NCBI RefSeq assembly: GCF_008831285.2
Contig: NC_045145.1
Span: forward strand, 19,670,040 to 19,734,039
Direction of reading: 5' to 3'
DNA from: Nymphaea colorata
Lineage: Eukaryota; Streptophyta; Magnoliopsida; Nymphaeales; Nymphaeaceae
DNA length: 64,000 bases
In this document: in pieces, positions 36,501 through 48,652 of the stretch
How the letters are laid out: each line of letters begins with the position of its first letter
How positions within the stretch are numbered: position 1 is the stretch's first letter
Translations under genes and position numbers: made by a program
Notes under the pieces: model-generated
The model's database searches: none
Seen by the model: the letters and a program-made list of their open reading frames with translations, nothing else
What the model was told of the DNA's origin: nothing

Positions 36501-39500
36501 TAATTTATTAAAGTTTTCATTATTTTTAAGTTTTTAAAAAAAATTGCCGAGATTTGCTAGAAAAGACCCAAGAAAACCCTCACTGAAATTTTTTTGAGAA
36601 TGATATTTGTAACAATGCTTTATACCAAACAATTCTTATTTTAGTTTATTGCGAAGTCCTTTTTAATTTTCAAGTTTGCACTTTACTTTTCCGGCAGATT
36701 GGTTTGATGGATTGCACACGTTTATGAGGTACATATGCCACAAGAGCTGGTTAGGAGGGTGGTTTCTACCACAGAAGAAGAGCTATTATGCACTGAGGCT
36801 TCCTAAAGGGTGGTGGATTTTTGGCCTTGATCTGGCTCTCCATTCTGATATTGACGTGTACCAATTCAAGTTCTTCGCAGAACTGATAAGCAATGAGGTC
36901 TGCTATATAAACCTTGCATGGCATTTTTTTTTTTTTGTATTCTGGACTTCTGATTGAACATTTTTTCTAAAGTGGTTCTAACAGCCAGAGGTAGTTCACC
37001 ACTTCACCTAGTTTAGTTGGCTTTGTTGGAAATATGAACATATGTCAAATAAGGAAACTTTCATAAACATTTTGAAAGATCTGAATAAAAAATGCAGTCA
37101 ACAACCTTACTAGCACATACTGTTGAAACTTAGGCACCAATTTTCTAGTTTCACTGTCACAGGTTTTTTCTCTGTGAAATTACTTTGTGAGAAGTATAGT
37201 GAATGTGCTGGGACTACCTCTTTGATTTGGTGTGGCATGCAGGTCAGCGAGCATGACTCTGTGATTGTTGTTACACATGAACCAACTTGGCTCCTTGATT
37301 GGTATTGGGATGAGACCAATGGCAAAAATGTTTCCCACTTAGTATGTGATTATTTGAAGGGAAGATGCAAGCTTCGAATGGCTGGTGACTTGCACCACTA
37401 CATGAGGCACTCTTTTGTAGCAGGCAATGATCCAGTGAACATTCAACATTTACTTGTCAATGGTTGTGGTGGTGCATTTTTGCATCCCACCCATGTATTT
37501 TCTAATTTCAGGAAATTTTGTGGAACCACATATGAGAGCAAGGCTGCTTATCCTTCTTATGAAGATTCCAGTAGGGTGGGGTTTCTATTTTTTCTGAACT
37601 AAATTTTGTCAGGTGTCTTACAAAGTGTAGCATTTGTTGTCTTATGACTAAAGTAGCCTTTTGTTCATTCCTAGATTGCACTGGGAAACATATTAAAATT
37701 CCGGAAAAAGAACTGGCAATTTGACTTCATTGGTGGTGTCATTTACTTTATATTGGTCTTCTCCATGTTCCCGCAGGTGATCAATTTCTTTAACTTCTAT
37801 GTTTTTATGCATTTCTTGCTTCATGTGAATTGATGTTATTGGTTTGATTTCTGATTGTAATGCTTCACAGCTTAATGGCTTGAAATAGCATCCTGGTGGA
37901 TGCTACATGAAACTTGTGACCTGCCCTCAGATTTTTGCTGATATATATGGTTCTACTGTGTCTGTGACAACAATAGCTTAAACGCCTATGAGCGGATAAT
38001 AAACAGCTGTAGACGATGATAAATTTATTCATCTTTATAATTAGAGATATTAACCTGTAGATGCCAAAGTCCAAAGTAGAGAAGCATGTAGTGAAGCCCT
38101 AGCACATGTAGCGTGAACCATAAGGTATCTGTAGTATAAATGACTAAAAAGCAGTAACAGTAAGAGTCCAAGATAATGACCAGGAACAAAAGTAGGGTAG
38201 AAAGCATAAAAACTAATGCAACATCAGACTGCATGCAAGGCCTAGACGTGTTGTTTAAACTTTTTCCAGTAAATGTATGAATGCTTGAATCATGTTTCTT
38301 GTATCTGGTGAACTTTGTGTCCCCTGTTACTGTGGAAAGAGTTTGTGTATTTAGCTGAGTCTTTTGTGCCTACCTTTTGTGATAATCTTGATTTTCCCTC
38401 ATAGTTAGTGAACAAAACTAACTAAATTCATTAGTTTACCATAGTCACAAAAAACGCATTATTTTTGAAAAAAAAAAAGCGAAAAAGCGCGAGAAAATTA
38501 AATGTCGTATGAAAAGTTTAAAAAACGTGTTTTTTTTTAAAAAAACGTCAAAAATGGAAAAAGCACATTTTTAACTTGTTTTTTCGCGTTTTTTTTCATT
38601 TTTTTTAATGCCAACAGTTTTTTTATTTTCAGTTTTTTATTTGTGGCAAATCTACTTATCTTTTGATGTCTATGTTATTATTTTCTCACTTATTTTATTT
38701 TTCCTCCATTTTTAGTTTTTTTAAATTTTTAAAAATTTGCCGTATTTTTCCCCTTTTTTCAAGCTCGTCGTATTATAGACAAGAAAAACCTCGCCGTTTA
38801 AAACTCCGAAACGTTATTTGTGACTATGGTTTAGACTCCCATGAGTAAATCGTAAAATAGGGCTAGGGCATTTATGAGCTGTCTATTAGTTGTTAAGGGT
38901 GTTCAGGATTTCATGTACATGTCCCATGAGATATATGGATCCTACCTATCCATCACAAACTTTCTTTTTAAGTATATTTTAATCTCCCTTATAAGTCCAC
39001 CGAGACAAATAGCGTAAACATCTTAACTATTCACTTTAATTCGCATTTATGTATATATGCTTTCATATACTTGTCAGATATATAGATCCTTCCTATCCAT
39101 TTGGGAACATTTTTCAGTAAATTTTTTGTGTCTCTTGTAGGTGAACATAAACTAATTAGTTTGAACATCTTCAGTATTCATTTTAATTTGCATGGATATA
39201 TAGCTGTATATGTGTATTTTCGAGTTTTTAACTTCTGGTATGACTTTCTTCTGTGCCTTTTCTATGATCATAGAGTGGAGGCCTTTTGACTGAATGTACC
39301 TGATGATTTCTGTACATTTCCAGTGCAAACTGGATCATATTTTGCAGGATGATACTTTGCTGGGTCACCTGAAAAACTTTTTCAGTACAATGTGGCATTC
39401 ATTTACATACATGATGGAACACTCATATGTGTCATCAGTAGGAATTCTAGCCATGTTGCTAGCAGCCTTCTTGTTTCTCCCTTCTAAGGTGCCAAGAAAG

Positions 39501-42242
39501 AAGCGTGCAATTATTGGAGTTCTTCATGTTTCTGTCCATATGGCTGCAGCAGTTCTTCTGATGTTGCTTCTGGAACTTGGTATTGAGACATGTATCCGCC
39601 ACAAGCTCCTTGGAACTGCAGGTACATTTACCTCTTGGACTTTGCTCATTTCTCTTTGGTGCTTACAAGTCAAGGAAAAATTCATGCAATTTTTCCAATA
39701 ATAATGTGTTTTAAATTGTGAAATTTCATTTTTTTAATGTGATTTGTGTTGCATTCTCTTAGCGCTTGGGTTTCCATGTCTTAAGAAACATGTATGAATG
39801 TCAAACCAATGTAAAATGTGTAACATAATTCATGTTGGTTGAGTTCAAACTTAGATGCATAAAGCCATAAAAATCCCAAATTTTTTTTATTATTAAAAAA
39901 TCTCAAAAAATTAAAAAAATACAAAATAATAAGAACAAATTAGGAAAAATATATTCTTTATGAAAAAAATGAATTACAGAAATATAAGAAAATAACAAAT
40001 ACACTGTACCTACAACATGCACATTTTCATTAGAAATAATCAAAATCAACCACTTAAATTACTCCCAATACTTAAATGAGTATCAAAGTAAATAAGTTCT
40101 CATTATCATTGACTTACTGCTTTAAGTCCTTAAGCAACTTATGTTCACCAAATCTAAATTGTTTATTAATTTTGAGAACAAACATAAGCTCTTATAAGAA
40201 AACCAATGAAATGCAATTTTTGTTGCATAAATTCAGTCTTGAACTTGATTTTTTTACTTTAAATATGTAAGAATGCCTGTTTATGTTAAACTTAATTTTC
40301 AAACTTATGAAGTTTATGCAAATCTTAAATCCAAAGGAAAATCCTTTTTTGCGACATTTTTTTATGTTTCAAGGTGTAAGATAAGCTACATTCCGTATCA
40401 TACCATAACATATGGTACAGGTTGCATCTTAAGTTATGCCCAGTACCATATACATATGAAACTAGAACTAGTTTCAACTTTCAAGATTCATTTTCCTGCA
40501 TAGTTTTAATACATAATGTACATACGGTTCACTAAATTACATAACAGTTAACACTAGTTGGAACACCATAGTCTAACCCATCTTTCCGATTTAAGCTGTA
40601 AAGATTATATCTAGAAGGAAACTTTCACAAAATACCTGATCCTTGTGAATGGAGTGCCATGGAACCGTTATATAATAGTAATAAGGTTTTCCCAATGTAC
40701 TTTCATTTATTTGTATATGACCCTGCAACTTTATGGGGAAAAGAAAAATGACCCCATCCCATGAAAATTTTCATTGTGCATCAATATTTTGAAATGGAAA
40801 TTTAAGTTTCTAAAGTAGAAATTAATTAGATGGCTTACTAATTTATTCAAATGCATGGAAGTCTTGCCACTTGAATTCATGCAGGTCCCTCTTTTCCTAG
40901 TGATGTTTAGTAGTAAAGTACTAAAAGATATTTTAGTTTCCAAAAAAGTAATTAACAGGATCACTTAATACATCTTTAGTTTGCAATGAGACAATAAGGA
41001 CACTTACCATTAAAATAAATTATAAATTGCTAAACAAAAAGTATCAAAATAAGCCAAAAAATTACAAAATATAATTTTTGGCTTGTCCTGTACTGGCATC
41101 TGTTTTCAGCCGTCTCCAGATGGTGTGGTGGCCTTCCAGCCTGTCGGCTGTCCATGTGACATTGCAGACAAGTGCATATATTTGGAAAAGAAAACTAGAA
41201 TGTGCATTCAGAAAAATGTTTATACCATATCTATAAGAGTTAATAACACGATAATCATGTGATGTTTATTGAGATTTCCTCGAGACTCTATTGTATTTTA
41301 AAGACACTGATTACCATGCATGTGTTGCACGGCACCAACATGTATAAGTAAGACACTGATTGTCCTCTTCAGACATTGTACACCATTATTCTTTTCAATG
41401 TTCCTTTTTTTGAGCAAGATTTTGAATCCTGCAAGGGAAGTAACAGAATTATATTTCAGGATACCATACCCTGTATGAGTGGTATCGGTCAATGGAAAGT
41501 GAACACTTCCCTGACCCAACTGGGCTTAGAAAACGAATAGAGCAATGGACTTTTGGTTTCTATCCTGCCTGCATAAAGTACCTGATGTCTACCTTTGATG
41601 TACCAGAGGTGAGCCATGTTTAGTGGTATTTATGCAATTTTTGGATCTTGTTTTCATAGATTTGAGGCTAAATAAATGTTAACAGGTCATGGCCGTGACC
41701 AGAAATAGCATCTGCAAGGCAGGGATGGAGTCCATATCCCGGGGTCAGGCAGTTATATATTATGCCTCTGTCTTCCTGTTTTTCTGGCTCTTCTCAACCC
41801 CTGTAGTTTCACTTGTTTTTGGAAGCTACTTGTATGTATGCATCAATTGGCTGCATCTCCATTTTGATGAGGCTTTCTCATCACTCCGAATTTCAAATTA
41901 CAAGGCATTCACTCGCTTCCACATTACCAAACATGGCGACCTTGAGGTGTATACACTTGCTATTGACAAGGTAAACCTCCGATTTGGATGTTGCTTAAGT
42001 TTCCATGCATGAGAAAGTTCGTGTTTTTTTTTTCATTTAAATGTCTTCATTCATTCCATGTGCAGGTTCCAAAGAAATGGAAGTTGGATCCTCAATGGGA
42101 CAGTGAACCTAAACTCGCATTTTCTCATCAAAGAAAATTCCCAAGCAAGTGGTGTGCAGCTGCAACCAACCAGGATCCAGTAAGCACAGTTCGCATTGTA
42201 GACCATTTTGTGATCAAACGAACATGCCCAGTAACCAGCTGA
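30559..42242 (+). CDS. Membrane-bound calcineurin-like metallophosphoesterase (plant AT4G11800/AT4G23000 type, TMEM62-related)
   Basis: Fifteen in-phase exons encode about 1010 residues, the family's usual length: 30559-30860, 31001-31226, 31339-31590, 31743-31858, 32481-32576, 32728-32815, 33682-33905, 35731-35915, 36698-36897, 37243-37575, 37675-37776, 39324-39621, 41460-41608, 41686-41970, 42066-42242. About five helices lie in residues 30-300. The phosphoesterase core follows: DTGDGG (391-396), GGDLAYP (from 431), GNHDWFDG (from 494), THEP (574-577) and GDLHH (611-615), giving the metal-binding Asp, Asn and His set. Four or more further helices come after, for example in 675-710, 735-800 and 865-905. 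The in-frame ATG at 30580 could be the true start (1003 residues). Plant members are almost unstudied and the substrate is unknown. Introns carry several small mobile elements. Confidence 0.93.
31919..32232. mobile_element. hAT-like MITE in intron 4 of the phosphoesterase gene
   Basis: The left end reads TAGGGATGTAAATGAGC. The right end, read on the minus strand, is TAGGAATGTAAATAGG. Ends of the form TAGGG.TGTAAA are typical of hAT MITEs. The flanks AGAGCTTC (31911-31918) and GTTGCTTC (32233-32240) share five of eight bases, fitting an old 8-bp target duplication. There is no coding capacity. Confidence 0.68.
32925..33046 (+). repeat. Tandem duplication of a 61-bp unit
   Basis: Two head-to-tail copies (32925-32985 and 32986-33046) share AGCCTTGAATGATGGTTACA and CTATATAAC and differ at about six to eight positions. 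They lie in intron 6 of the phosphoesterase gene and have no coding sense. Confidence 0.85.
38439..38829. mobile_element. AT-rich MITE, intron 11 of the phosphoesterase gene
   Basis: Terminal inverted repeats: the left end is CCATAGTCACAAAAAACGC and the right end on the minus strand is CCATAGTCACAAATAACG. The first 13 bases match perfectly. TTTA lies directly outside both ends. The interior is rich in A and T runs with scattered CG-containing words (GCGAAAAAGCGCGAG). Related copies lie at about 44370-44635 (opposite orientation) and 62570-62907. Confidence 0.78.
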
Positions 42243-43302
42243 TACAAGTAAATTGCTAGATCTGTTTTCTGCTTTCTTCTTAGCTGAGGTTGTTGTAAAG
42301 CGGTGAAATGGATCCACTCTCTACTGACAGAATTTCACATCATTCTGACTAATGAGATTCCACAACATGAAATCTTCATGATACTCTAAATTAGAGTTTA
42401 GAAATCCAGTCCAATGAACAAAGTAAACTGTTTCAGACTAGCTACTTTTAGAGAACCCATCCTAGTTATTAAAAATAATTTTTTACTAATTAAAATGTAT
42501 TAGTGTAACTAGTATCCACTTTAAGAATTAAATTTGATTGAAAGGTTTATTATGAAGACTTTTTCATTGGGCAGTTTGTAGAAGTCAAGGTACAAATTTC
42601 AGGAGCTCTCTCTTTTGTGGGTTTGTTACAGTGCACGAGTACATGAAGAGATGCTTTATAAGCACATGGCAATGTATTGCTAACGCCAAAGATTAGATGT
42701 GCTAGAGGGTATTAATCTGGTTCAAGTCTCATGGTGAGATCTGAAGGGGGTGTTTGATAAGAAAAACCTTGTGTCCGTAGAATGCATACTTCAAGAATCC
42801 TGTGTTCTTTTTTTTGCAGTTACGATGTAATTAATAAATGGTCTTAGACCCGAGAATCAAATGTTGAACATAACTATGCTATGTTCTCTACAATAATGAC
42901 ATGATGTTTTGAGATGTTTTTGTTGTAGAGTACCTTATTCCAAATACAACTCGTTCTTAGGTAATCCTTTTTTTTTTATCTGGTTTAAACCTCGACGCTA
43001 GGGTTGCTTGAAGACACCTAAAACTGCTTGGCTTAAAATAAGTTTATACCCGTGGTAGTCATTGGCGAGTTGGCTTTACGTGGGAGATGGAGAAAACTTT
43101 TAATTCCTTATTGCATCAAGTGATCAGTCAAGTTGGCAATGCTTCCACTATCTTCCAAAACGCAGTTTATGGTTCTGATGAATTGTTTTCATTAGCTTTG
43201 AGTATTGGTGACTAGTAGCTATTGGAAGCCTTCTCAAGGCAAGTTTGATTATACAAAAAAAAAAAAAAAAAAGTTAACCAATAGTATTTTGTGAGTTGAA
43301 AG

Positions 43303-44275
43303 CAATGTTGTTAAGTGTGTTGATGTGAAGCAATGCGCTAAGCTTCTGAAATGACGCGTAGTGCAGTGATGCATAATATGTAAGTATTATGAAAAAAAAT
43401 GTCAAGTATATTTTATTCATAAAAATAATATTCAAAATGAAAGACAACAAGCAAGTAAAAAAAAAGGACTGAAATTGGAACGCTTGGAACTTGAAGGCTG
43501 TTTTAAAATTTTGTAAAAGGCGTGGACCATCAAAACAAATTTTTAAAAGGACTTTGTCTTCTTAAAAAATTTTGCAAACTCAAGGGTGGACTTGAAAATA
43601 GTTATAACCATTAAACATCGTTCGACGCTTTTTTCATCGACCCTTTCTCTTTCTTCTCTCCAATTTTCTCGCTCTTCAATGTCTTCATCGTGACTCGGTT
43701 CTGTGATCGGCGACGCGTCGGAGCTCATGATGAATCGATCAGGGGCACCGTCGAATCGCCGAAGAGGAAAAACCAACGCTGGAGGAGGTGGGGTTTCTTT
43801 TTTTTTGCTTTCTTTCACTTTTCTGACGCCAGAAAACAAAAGAACGATGGCCGTCGGCTGCCGTCACCTTCGTCGGTCATTGTCGGCCATTGTTTTTTTC
43901 TCTCCCTCTCTCTCATCCTTGATAGATAGAGAGAGACAGAGGCAAGAAAGAGGAAGCAAACGACGGATTTAGGGTTACTTGAGACAGACGGTGGCTGAGA
44001 GACGAACGGCGGTGGTGGGCTTCCAATAATGGGCGTCAGGCGACTAGAAACTGGCGGCAAAGGTTGAAGAGGCGAACAGTAAGGAGAGACGGAGAGAGGT
44101 AACGAGGGGAAAATGGTGGATTCCTTACGTACATGCAGAACGCAGCAGGCACTGGCGTTATGCGTGCGCATCAACATCAAGCCATGACGCGCACACATGA
44201 GGATAAAAACGCATCACCCATAAAACTTCGGTGCGTTCGACTTGGTGGTGCGTCTGATGCGCATCTGATAACACT
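43303..44275. mobile_element. Candidate non-autonomous hAT-like element, about 970 bp
   Basis: The left end CAATGTTGTTAAGTGTG and the right end on the minus strand CAGTGTTATCAGATGCG agree except for transitions. The flanking octamers GTTGAAAG (43295-43302) and GCTGAAAC (44276-44283) share six of eight bases, fitting an aged 8-bp target duplication. The interior at about 43600-44100 is clearly richer in G and C than its surroundings and holds several overlapping short frames, none with a transposase motif or other known domain. It may carry a captured piece of host DNA. Confidence 0.5.
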
Positions 44276-44369
44276 GGCTGAAACTTGAAAGCTTATGAAT
44301 TTATACACAAAGGCCGACGTCTAAACCAACCGCTGAAGAAGGAGACGGGCTTGTGCTGCTGACATGAGA

Positions 44370-44635
44370 AACAGTGTTCTTATGGTTTAATCCACGTTTT
44401 TGAAGTTTTAGACGGTGACGTTTTTTTCGAATATAATAAAAAAATGATAATTTTTTTAAAAAATTTAAAAAAAAAGAAAAAAATAAAATAAGTAAGAAAC
44501 TAATAACATAAGTATTAAAAAATGAAAAAAACATGAAAAAGCGTTTTTTTTCGTTTTTAAAACTAAAAAAAACACTTTTTTTAGTTTTAAATGGTAATAT
44601 AATTTCTTGTGTTTTTTCGAAAAAAGCATAATATG
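44370..44635. mobile_element. AT-rich MITE relic, same family as 38439-38829, inverted
   Basis: Compared with the minus strand of 38439-38829, the order of landmarks is the same: CGTTTTTGAAGTTTTAGACGG (there CGTTTCGGAGTTTTAAACGG), a TATAATA word, a long A/T stretch, AAATAAAATAAGTAAGAAA (there AAATAAAATAAGTGAGAAA) and ATAACATA. The terminal repeats are too worn to place the ends exactly. Confidence 0.6.
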
Positions 44636-45920
44636 AGGGGCATTTAGGTAATTTTACAATTTCATTTTATGGAATGGGAGCTTCTCTTTCAAACGGCGGA
44701 GGCAATTTGATCATTTGGAGTCCATGAACAAGGTCTTGTTAGGGGCCGTGCTTCGCCAAATAAGGGCCAGATGGGAGATCTACAAAAAATTTAGAACTTT
44801 TCAAAAGTATGCACAGTTTTAACAAGAAGAACGGCCGTATATTATCACCTGACAATGAAGCTGATTACGTACGTAATGGGATTTGATTTTTAGCAGCTAA
44901 AGTTGAGTTCCTACTAGGAATCAAAAACATATGCCGATAAGCGGTTCCATTTTTAAATCACAGCAAAGTTGGGGTCCTAAATAAAAATCTGGTCAACATA
45001 TTATTCTTCTAATGCATAAGAAAAATTTTAATATGATATGAAGCGTTAACTTTAAACACGTCTGGGTGCAACGATGTTTGTTTTTGAACTAATTTGAGTT
45101 CAGTTTGCCCCAGTTCAGATATATTTTAGAGTACCAGTTTGAGCCCAGTTGGCCTTTATAGATGTATATATATTACAAAGTGCACCAGTGTAAGCCCAGT
45201 TCATCTTCAAGTATAAACTGCACAGAACGGCGATATAGAACCTGATCAGGCAAAAATGAGAACGGGATTATATTTTTGTATGGAAGTGAACCAAAAGCTT
45301 CAAACTTGACACGAAATATTCATGGGTTTGATGGTATGAAGAAAGGTCCAGAACTTGATCACGTAATCGTAATAACTAATAAGCGCCATTCGTGGAAACT
45401 GACAGTAAAATTAATGAAGCTGGCTGAAGGATGCACAAAATTATTCGAGTAAATAGCTTATTTGTTCCAAGTCTTTCTTCTTCTTCTTTTTTCTCTCTTT
45501 CTTCTTCTTCCTCCTCTTTGTTGTTTTAACGGGCACCCCAACTTAGAATTTGATGTCATATTTGTAGAAACCAGAGATTGGTTGAAATCTAACGCAAGCA
45601 ACTAAGAAACCTATTGTACATGGCAAAGAGAAATAAAGTGTTGCAGACGACCGATGACTGCTCTCTCTCTCTCTCGCATGCCACTTGTTGTGTGTTCCTT
45701 CCATAAGGAAGCTGCGATGGTAATGCCTTGTGTTGATGGTTTCAGTAATGTAGCTATCAAACTTTCAGAATATGCAGAGACAGGTAGCTGCAACTACCAG
45801 AATTATTCTTGCGGCCGACGAATAATCACGAGCCTACCTTCCATCAAGAAAACAAAAGAAAAAGAAAATGCAAGTTACAGTCGACCGACACTAAATTAGG
45901 GCAATCATAAGTCTTGAGCA

Positions 45921-46467
45921 TTATTTGGGCTTGTTGTAGTGAGGAGAGTTTGGAGATCTTTGGAGACGAAGATTCCTTTCATCTGATAACAGCTTGGCGA
46001 ACCTGCAAAAGAGCAAGAAAATGTCGTAACTGAGCGACAAAAATTGCCGTGTCAAACTGCGAAGTAAACTCAACGATGATATTCACGTGCTTTCGAAAGC
46101 AAACTTGTCTTCTACATAAGGTAGCCACTCACTCACGAGAGGACAAGAAAAAAAAAAAAAATCAATCTTAGTTGCTCAATAGCTTATGAACTTAGTGTAA
46201 TTTTTACACATTAATCGCGTCAAGAAGAAAGTACCACGAGTCGTACCTTATCAAAGCTTCCTCGTTCGTGCCTTCATTAGTCACTGGCTCAAAGAGACCC
46301 GTCTCTAAATTCACCCTGGAAACCGGCTTTTTCAAGAGGTTTTCTCCTACTTCCACAAGCTTATTAAGATTTTCCTGAGTTGCTACGTCCACGGAAGCCA
46401 CATTCCCAGTCAATTGATCATCCTATGTTCACAGCAAATTAAAATAAGAGAAATGTTTATGAAAACA

Positions 46468-46510
<43 letters not shown>

Positions 46511-48571
46511 AGCACAGGCATTCGGATGCATGGGCGCTTATATACAAGCACGCGTGCACACATATATGAACATAACGCTGTTGCAGACATGCAAGCGTGC
46601 ACGCACCATGTATTTATGTATTTACGTAGAGTAACAGTCTTCCCTTTATTAAGATATCTTACCTGAATCCTTAGGTAGTTTTTCTCAGAATGAAGAGCTT
46701 GGAAAACTACAGAAATATGGAGGTCCACCATGTCTGCACTGGCTTGAGTGAAGATATCAACTAGAGGGGTACCGCCACGGTTGTATAACCAATCTATTGT
46801 ACCCCATTTAGCGGCCGCCTTTGCACTATACTTTTTTTGCCTCCTTGACGAACCTGTTCCGAGAGAGATGACGAGAAATCGACCATAGTCCGTGGGTTTT
46901 ATTGGGAAAAAGTCTGGGTTGCCGCTGAAAATCTCTGTGGTGATATCCCCGATGGCTAACAAGGCCTTCAAAACAGAAACAGATAGAGCCGAAGTGAATT
47001 TCCATTGATAATCTATTTCTTTTCCACTAATAGTAAGATTCCTGAGATTGGTAGGCGAGGAATTACAGGATTGTTGGCTGCCACTCCACCATCTGCCAGA
47101 TTGTAGGATTTGATGTTCCCATTACTGTCTTTTGTTTCAAAGAAGTGAGCAGGCAGATATGTTGGTGCAGCAGATGTACCGATGCATATGTCAGAGAGGA
47201 GTACATCCTTGGAGACATCATTTTTCACCTGAACAAGAAAACAAGCACTTTAGATTAGGGGGGCGTAAAAGGTTAATAAAAACATTCTGTTATTGGTTAG
47301 AGAATATTTGGAAATACTGAATTGAGAATCTCTCTCTCTCTCTCTCCACCAAGACGACACATGATTGAGAACTAGGGCACTTGTAGATGTTCTGAAACTA
47401 GGTGGCAGAAAGGAATTTTACAGTGCACGTCAAGTTCACATCATCACATGCACAGAAAATTACACACTATAGAAGGCAGAAACCGAAATATGAATAAGTA
47501 CTTGTGCTGAATCTTCCTATCTTGATATTTTTCTTGTCTTATAATCAGAAAAGATGGGAAAAATAGTCAAAGGGAGACCTCGTATGTTGAGAACACAACA
47601 GGCTCGAGTAATTTGATGTCGAAAGTAGGAATCACCACATTAGTCAAAGTTTCCTTCAGCTTTTTGTTCCCGAGATTTTGCCTTACAATATGATGCAAAT
47701 TCTTGCCACTATACTTGGGTCCAACGAGAGCTCTGCAAATCTTAACTAACGAAGGAAATGGACCTCTGGAACGAAAACAAGACGAAAGAGGAACATTTGT
47801 CAGATTAAATTCCGAACAACACTTGGAGCAAAATAAACTTGCTATAGGTCATAACCTTGGCTGGGGAAAAATTTTAGGACAGTTTTCAAGATAGAAGGGC
47901 ACAATTTCTTTAGCAGCAAATAGAGGGCGTTTTCTTTCATCAGGTGCAGTTAACATGGCTGTCACTAGACCTCCTGTGCTTGTTCCTGCGATAATATCGA
48001 AGTAGTCTGCTATCCTCGCGGCCGGTCCATCCAATTCCTGCAAAAAAGATTAAATATTGTTCACCATGTTTGACGTTTATTTATTTACACTTACGTTTAT
48101 ATTTCATTTGTGTGTGTAAACAAGCATTAATGCTTTTGTCATTGAGCTTCATATTGCATGGAAGAGCGAAAAATGATAAAAATTTAAAGAGAAAACTGCA
48201 CAGCTTTTCTCTGAAGGAAATCCTGGTGCATCTCTCTCTTGCTCTCCTTCTCTTTCTTTTATTTAATCATGTTCTTGTGTTCATTGTATGATCACTATAA
48301 GGGGAAAAAAAAAACATCTTTTCTATTCGATAAAGTACATCCAGTACTAATTGATGAACTAAGATAAAAATAAAAGGCAACTGAGATGTCACTGTGTGCA
48401 GAGGGAAGAGAAGGGTCAGATACTTTTGCTCCATACCTGTAATTGTTTCTCAAGAAATGCAAGAATTGTTCCAGGAATTATTCCTCTGATGCCACCACCA
48501 TCGATACTCAGAATGGTGATCAGGTTGCCATAGGTTGGTGGCTGGATTGGAACAACTGAACCACTTGCCAT
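45921..48571 (-). CDS. Patatin-like phospholipase (PLP2-type lipid acyl hydrolase)
   Basis: A soluble acyl hydrolase that removes fatty acids from phospho- and galactolipids; relatives act in defence, oxylipin supply and membrane turnover. Seven exons on the minus strand: 48437-48571, 47856-48037, 47579-47765, 47067-47228, 46663-46965, 46247-46422, 45921-46002. All are in phase and give 408 residues, the usual length for plant patatin-like protein 2. It starts [18 protein letters not shown] with no signal peptide. The oxyanion loop DGGGIRG is at 24-30. The nucleophile Ser65 sits in GTSTGG, with [19 protein letters not shown] after it. The catalytic Asp214 is in [19 protein letters not shown] and [16 protein letters not shown] follow in the C-terminal half. 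All catalytic residues are present, so it should be active. A TATA box lies about 75 bases upstream. Confidence 0.95.
46468..46510. repeat. (CT)n(CA)n microsatellite
   Basis: A pure CT run followed by CA units in the intron between exons 5 and 6 of the patatin-like gene. Confidence 0.95.
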
Positions 48572-48644
48572 GACTGTAGTAAAGAAGAAAAGCTGAGAAG
48601 ATCAATCTCTATGTAGAATGAATTCATTCTGCAGAGAGAATGGC

Positions 48645-48652
48645 TATATATA
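48645..48652 (-). promoter_or_regulatory. TATA box of the patatin-like gene
   Basis: TATATATA followed by GCCATTC on the minus strand, about 74 bases before the ATG at 48571. This leaves a 5' UTR of about 40 bases. Confidence 0.6.

Larger units (their letters stand above)
42243..45920. other. Spacer between the phosphoesterase and patatin genes
   Basis: Holds the 3' UTRs of two convergent genes. An AATAAA hexamer at 42833-42838 is a possible poly(A) signal for the phosphoesterase. Two mobile elements lie within (43303-44275 and about 44370-44635). Pyrimidine-rich runs occur at about 45470-45530. Nothing else is recognised. Confidence 0.45.

Noticed and set aside
43543-44198. Overlapping frames on both strands (up to 127 codons)
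   Set aside because: They sit inside a candidate mobile element with GC-rich, low-complexity sequence. Frames on both strands are open by composition and none shows a domain.
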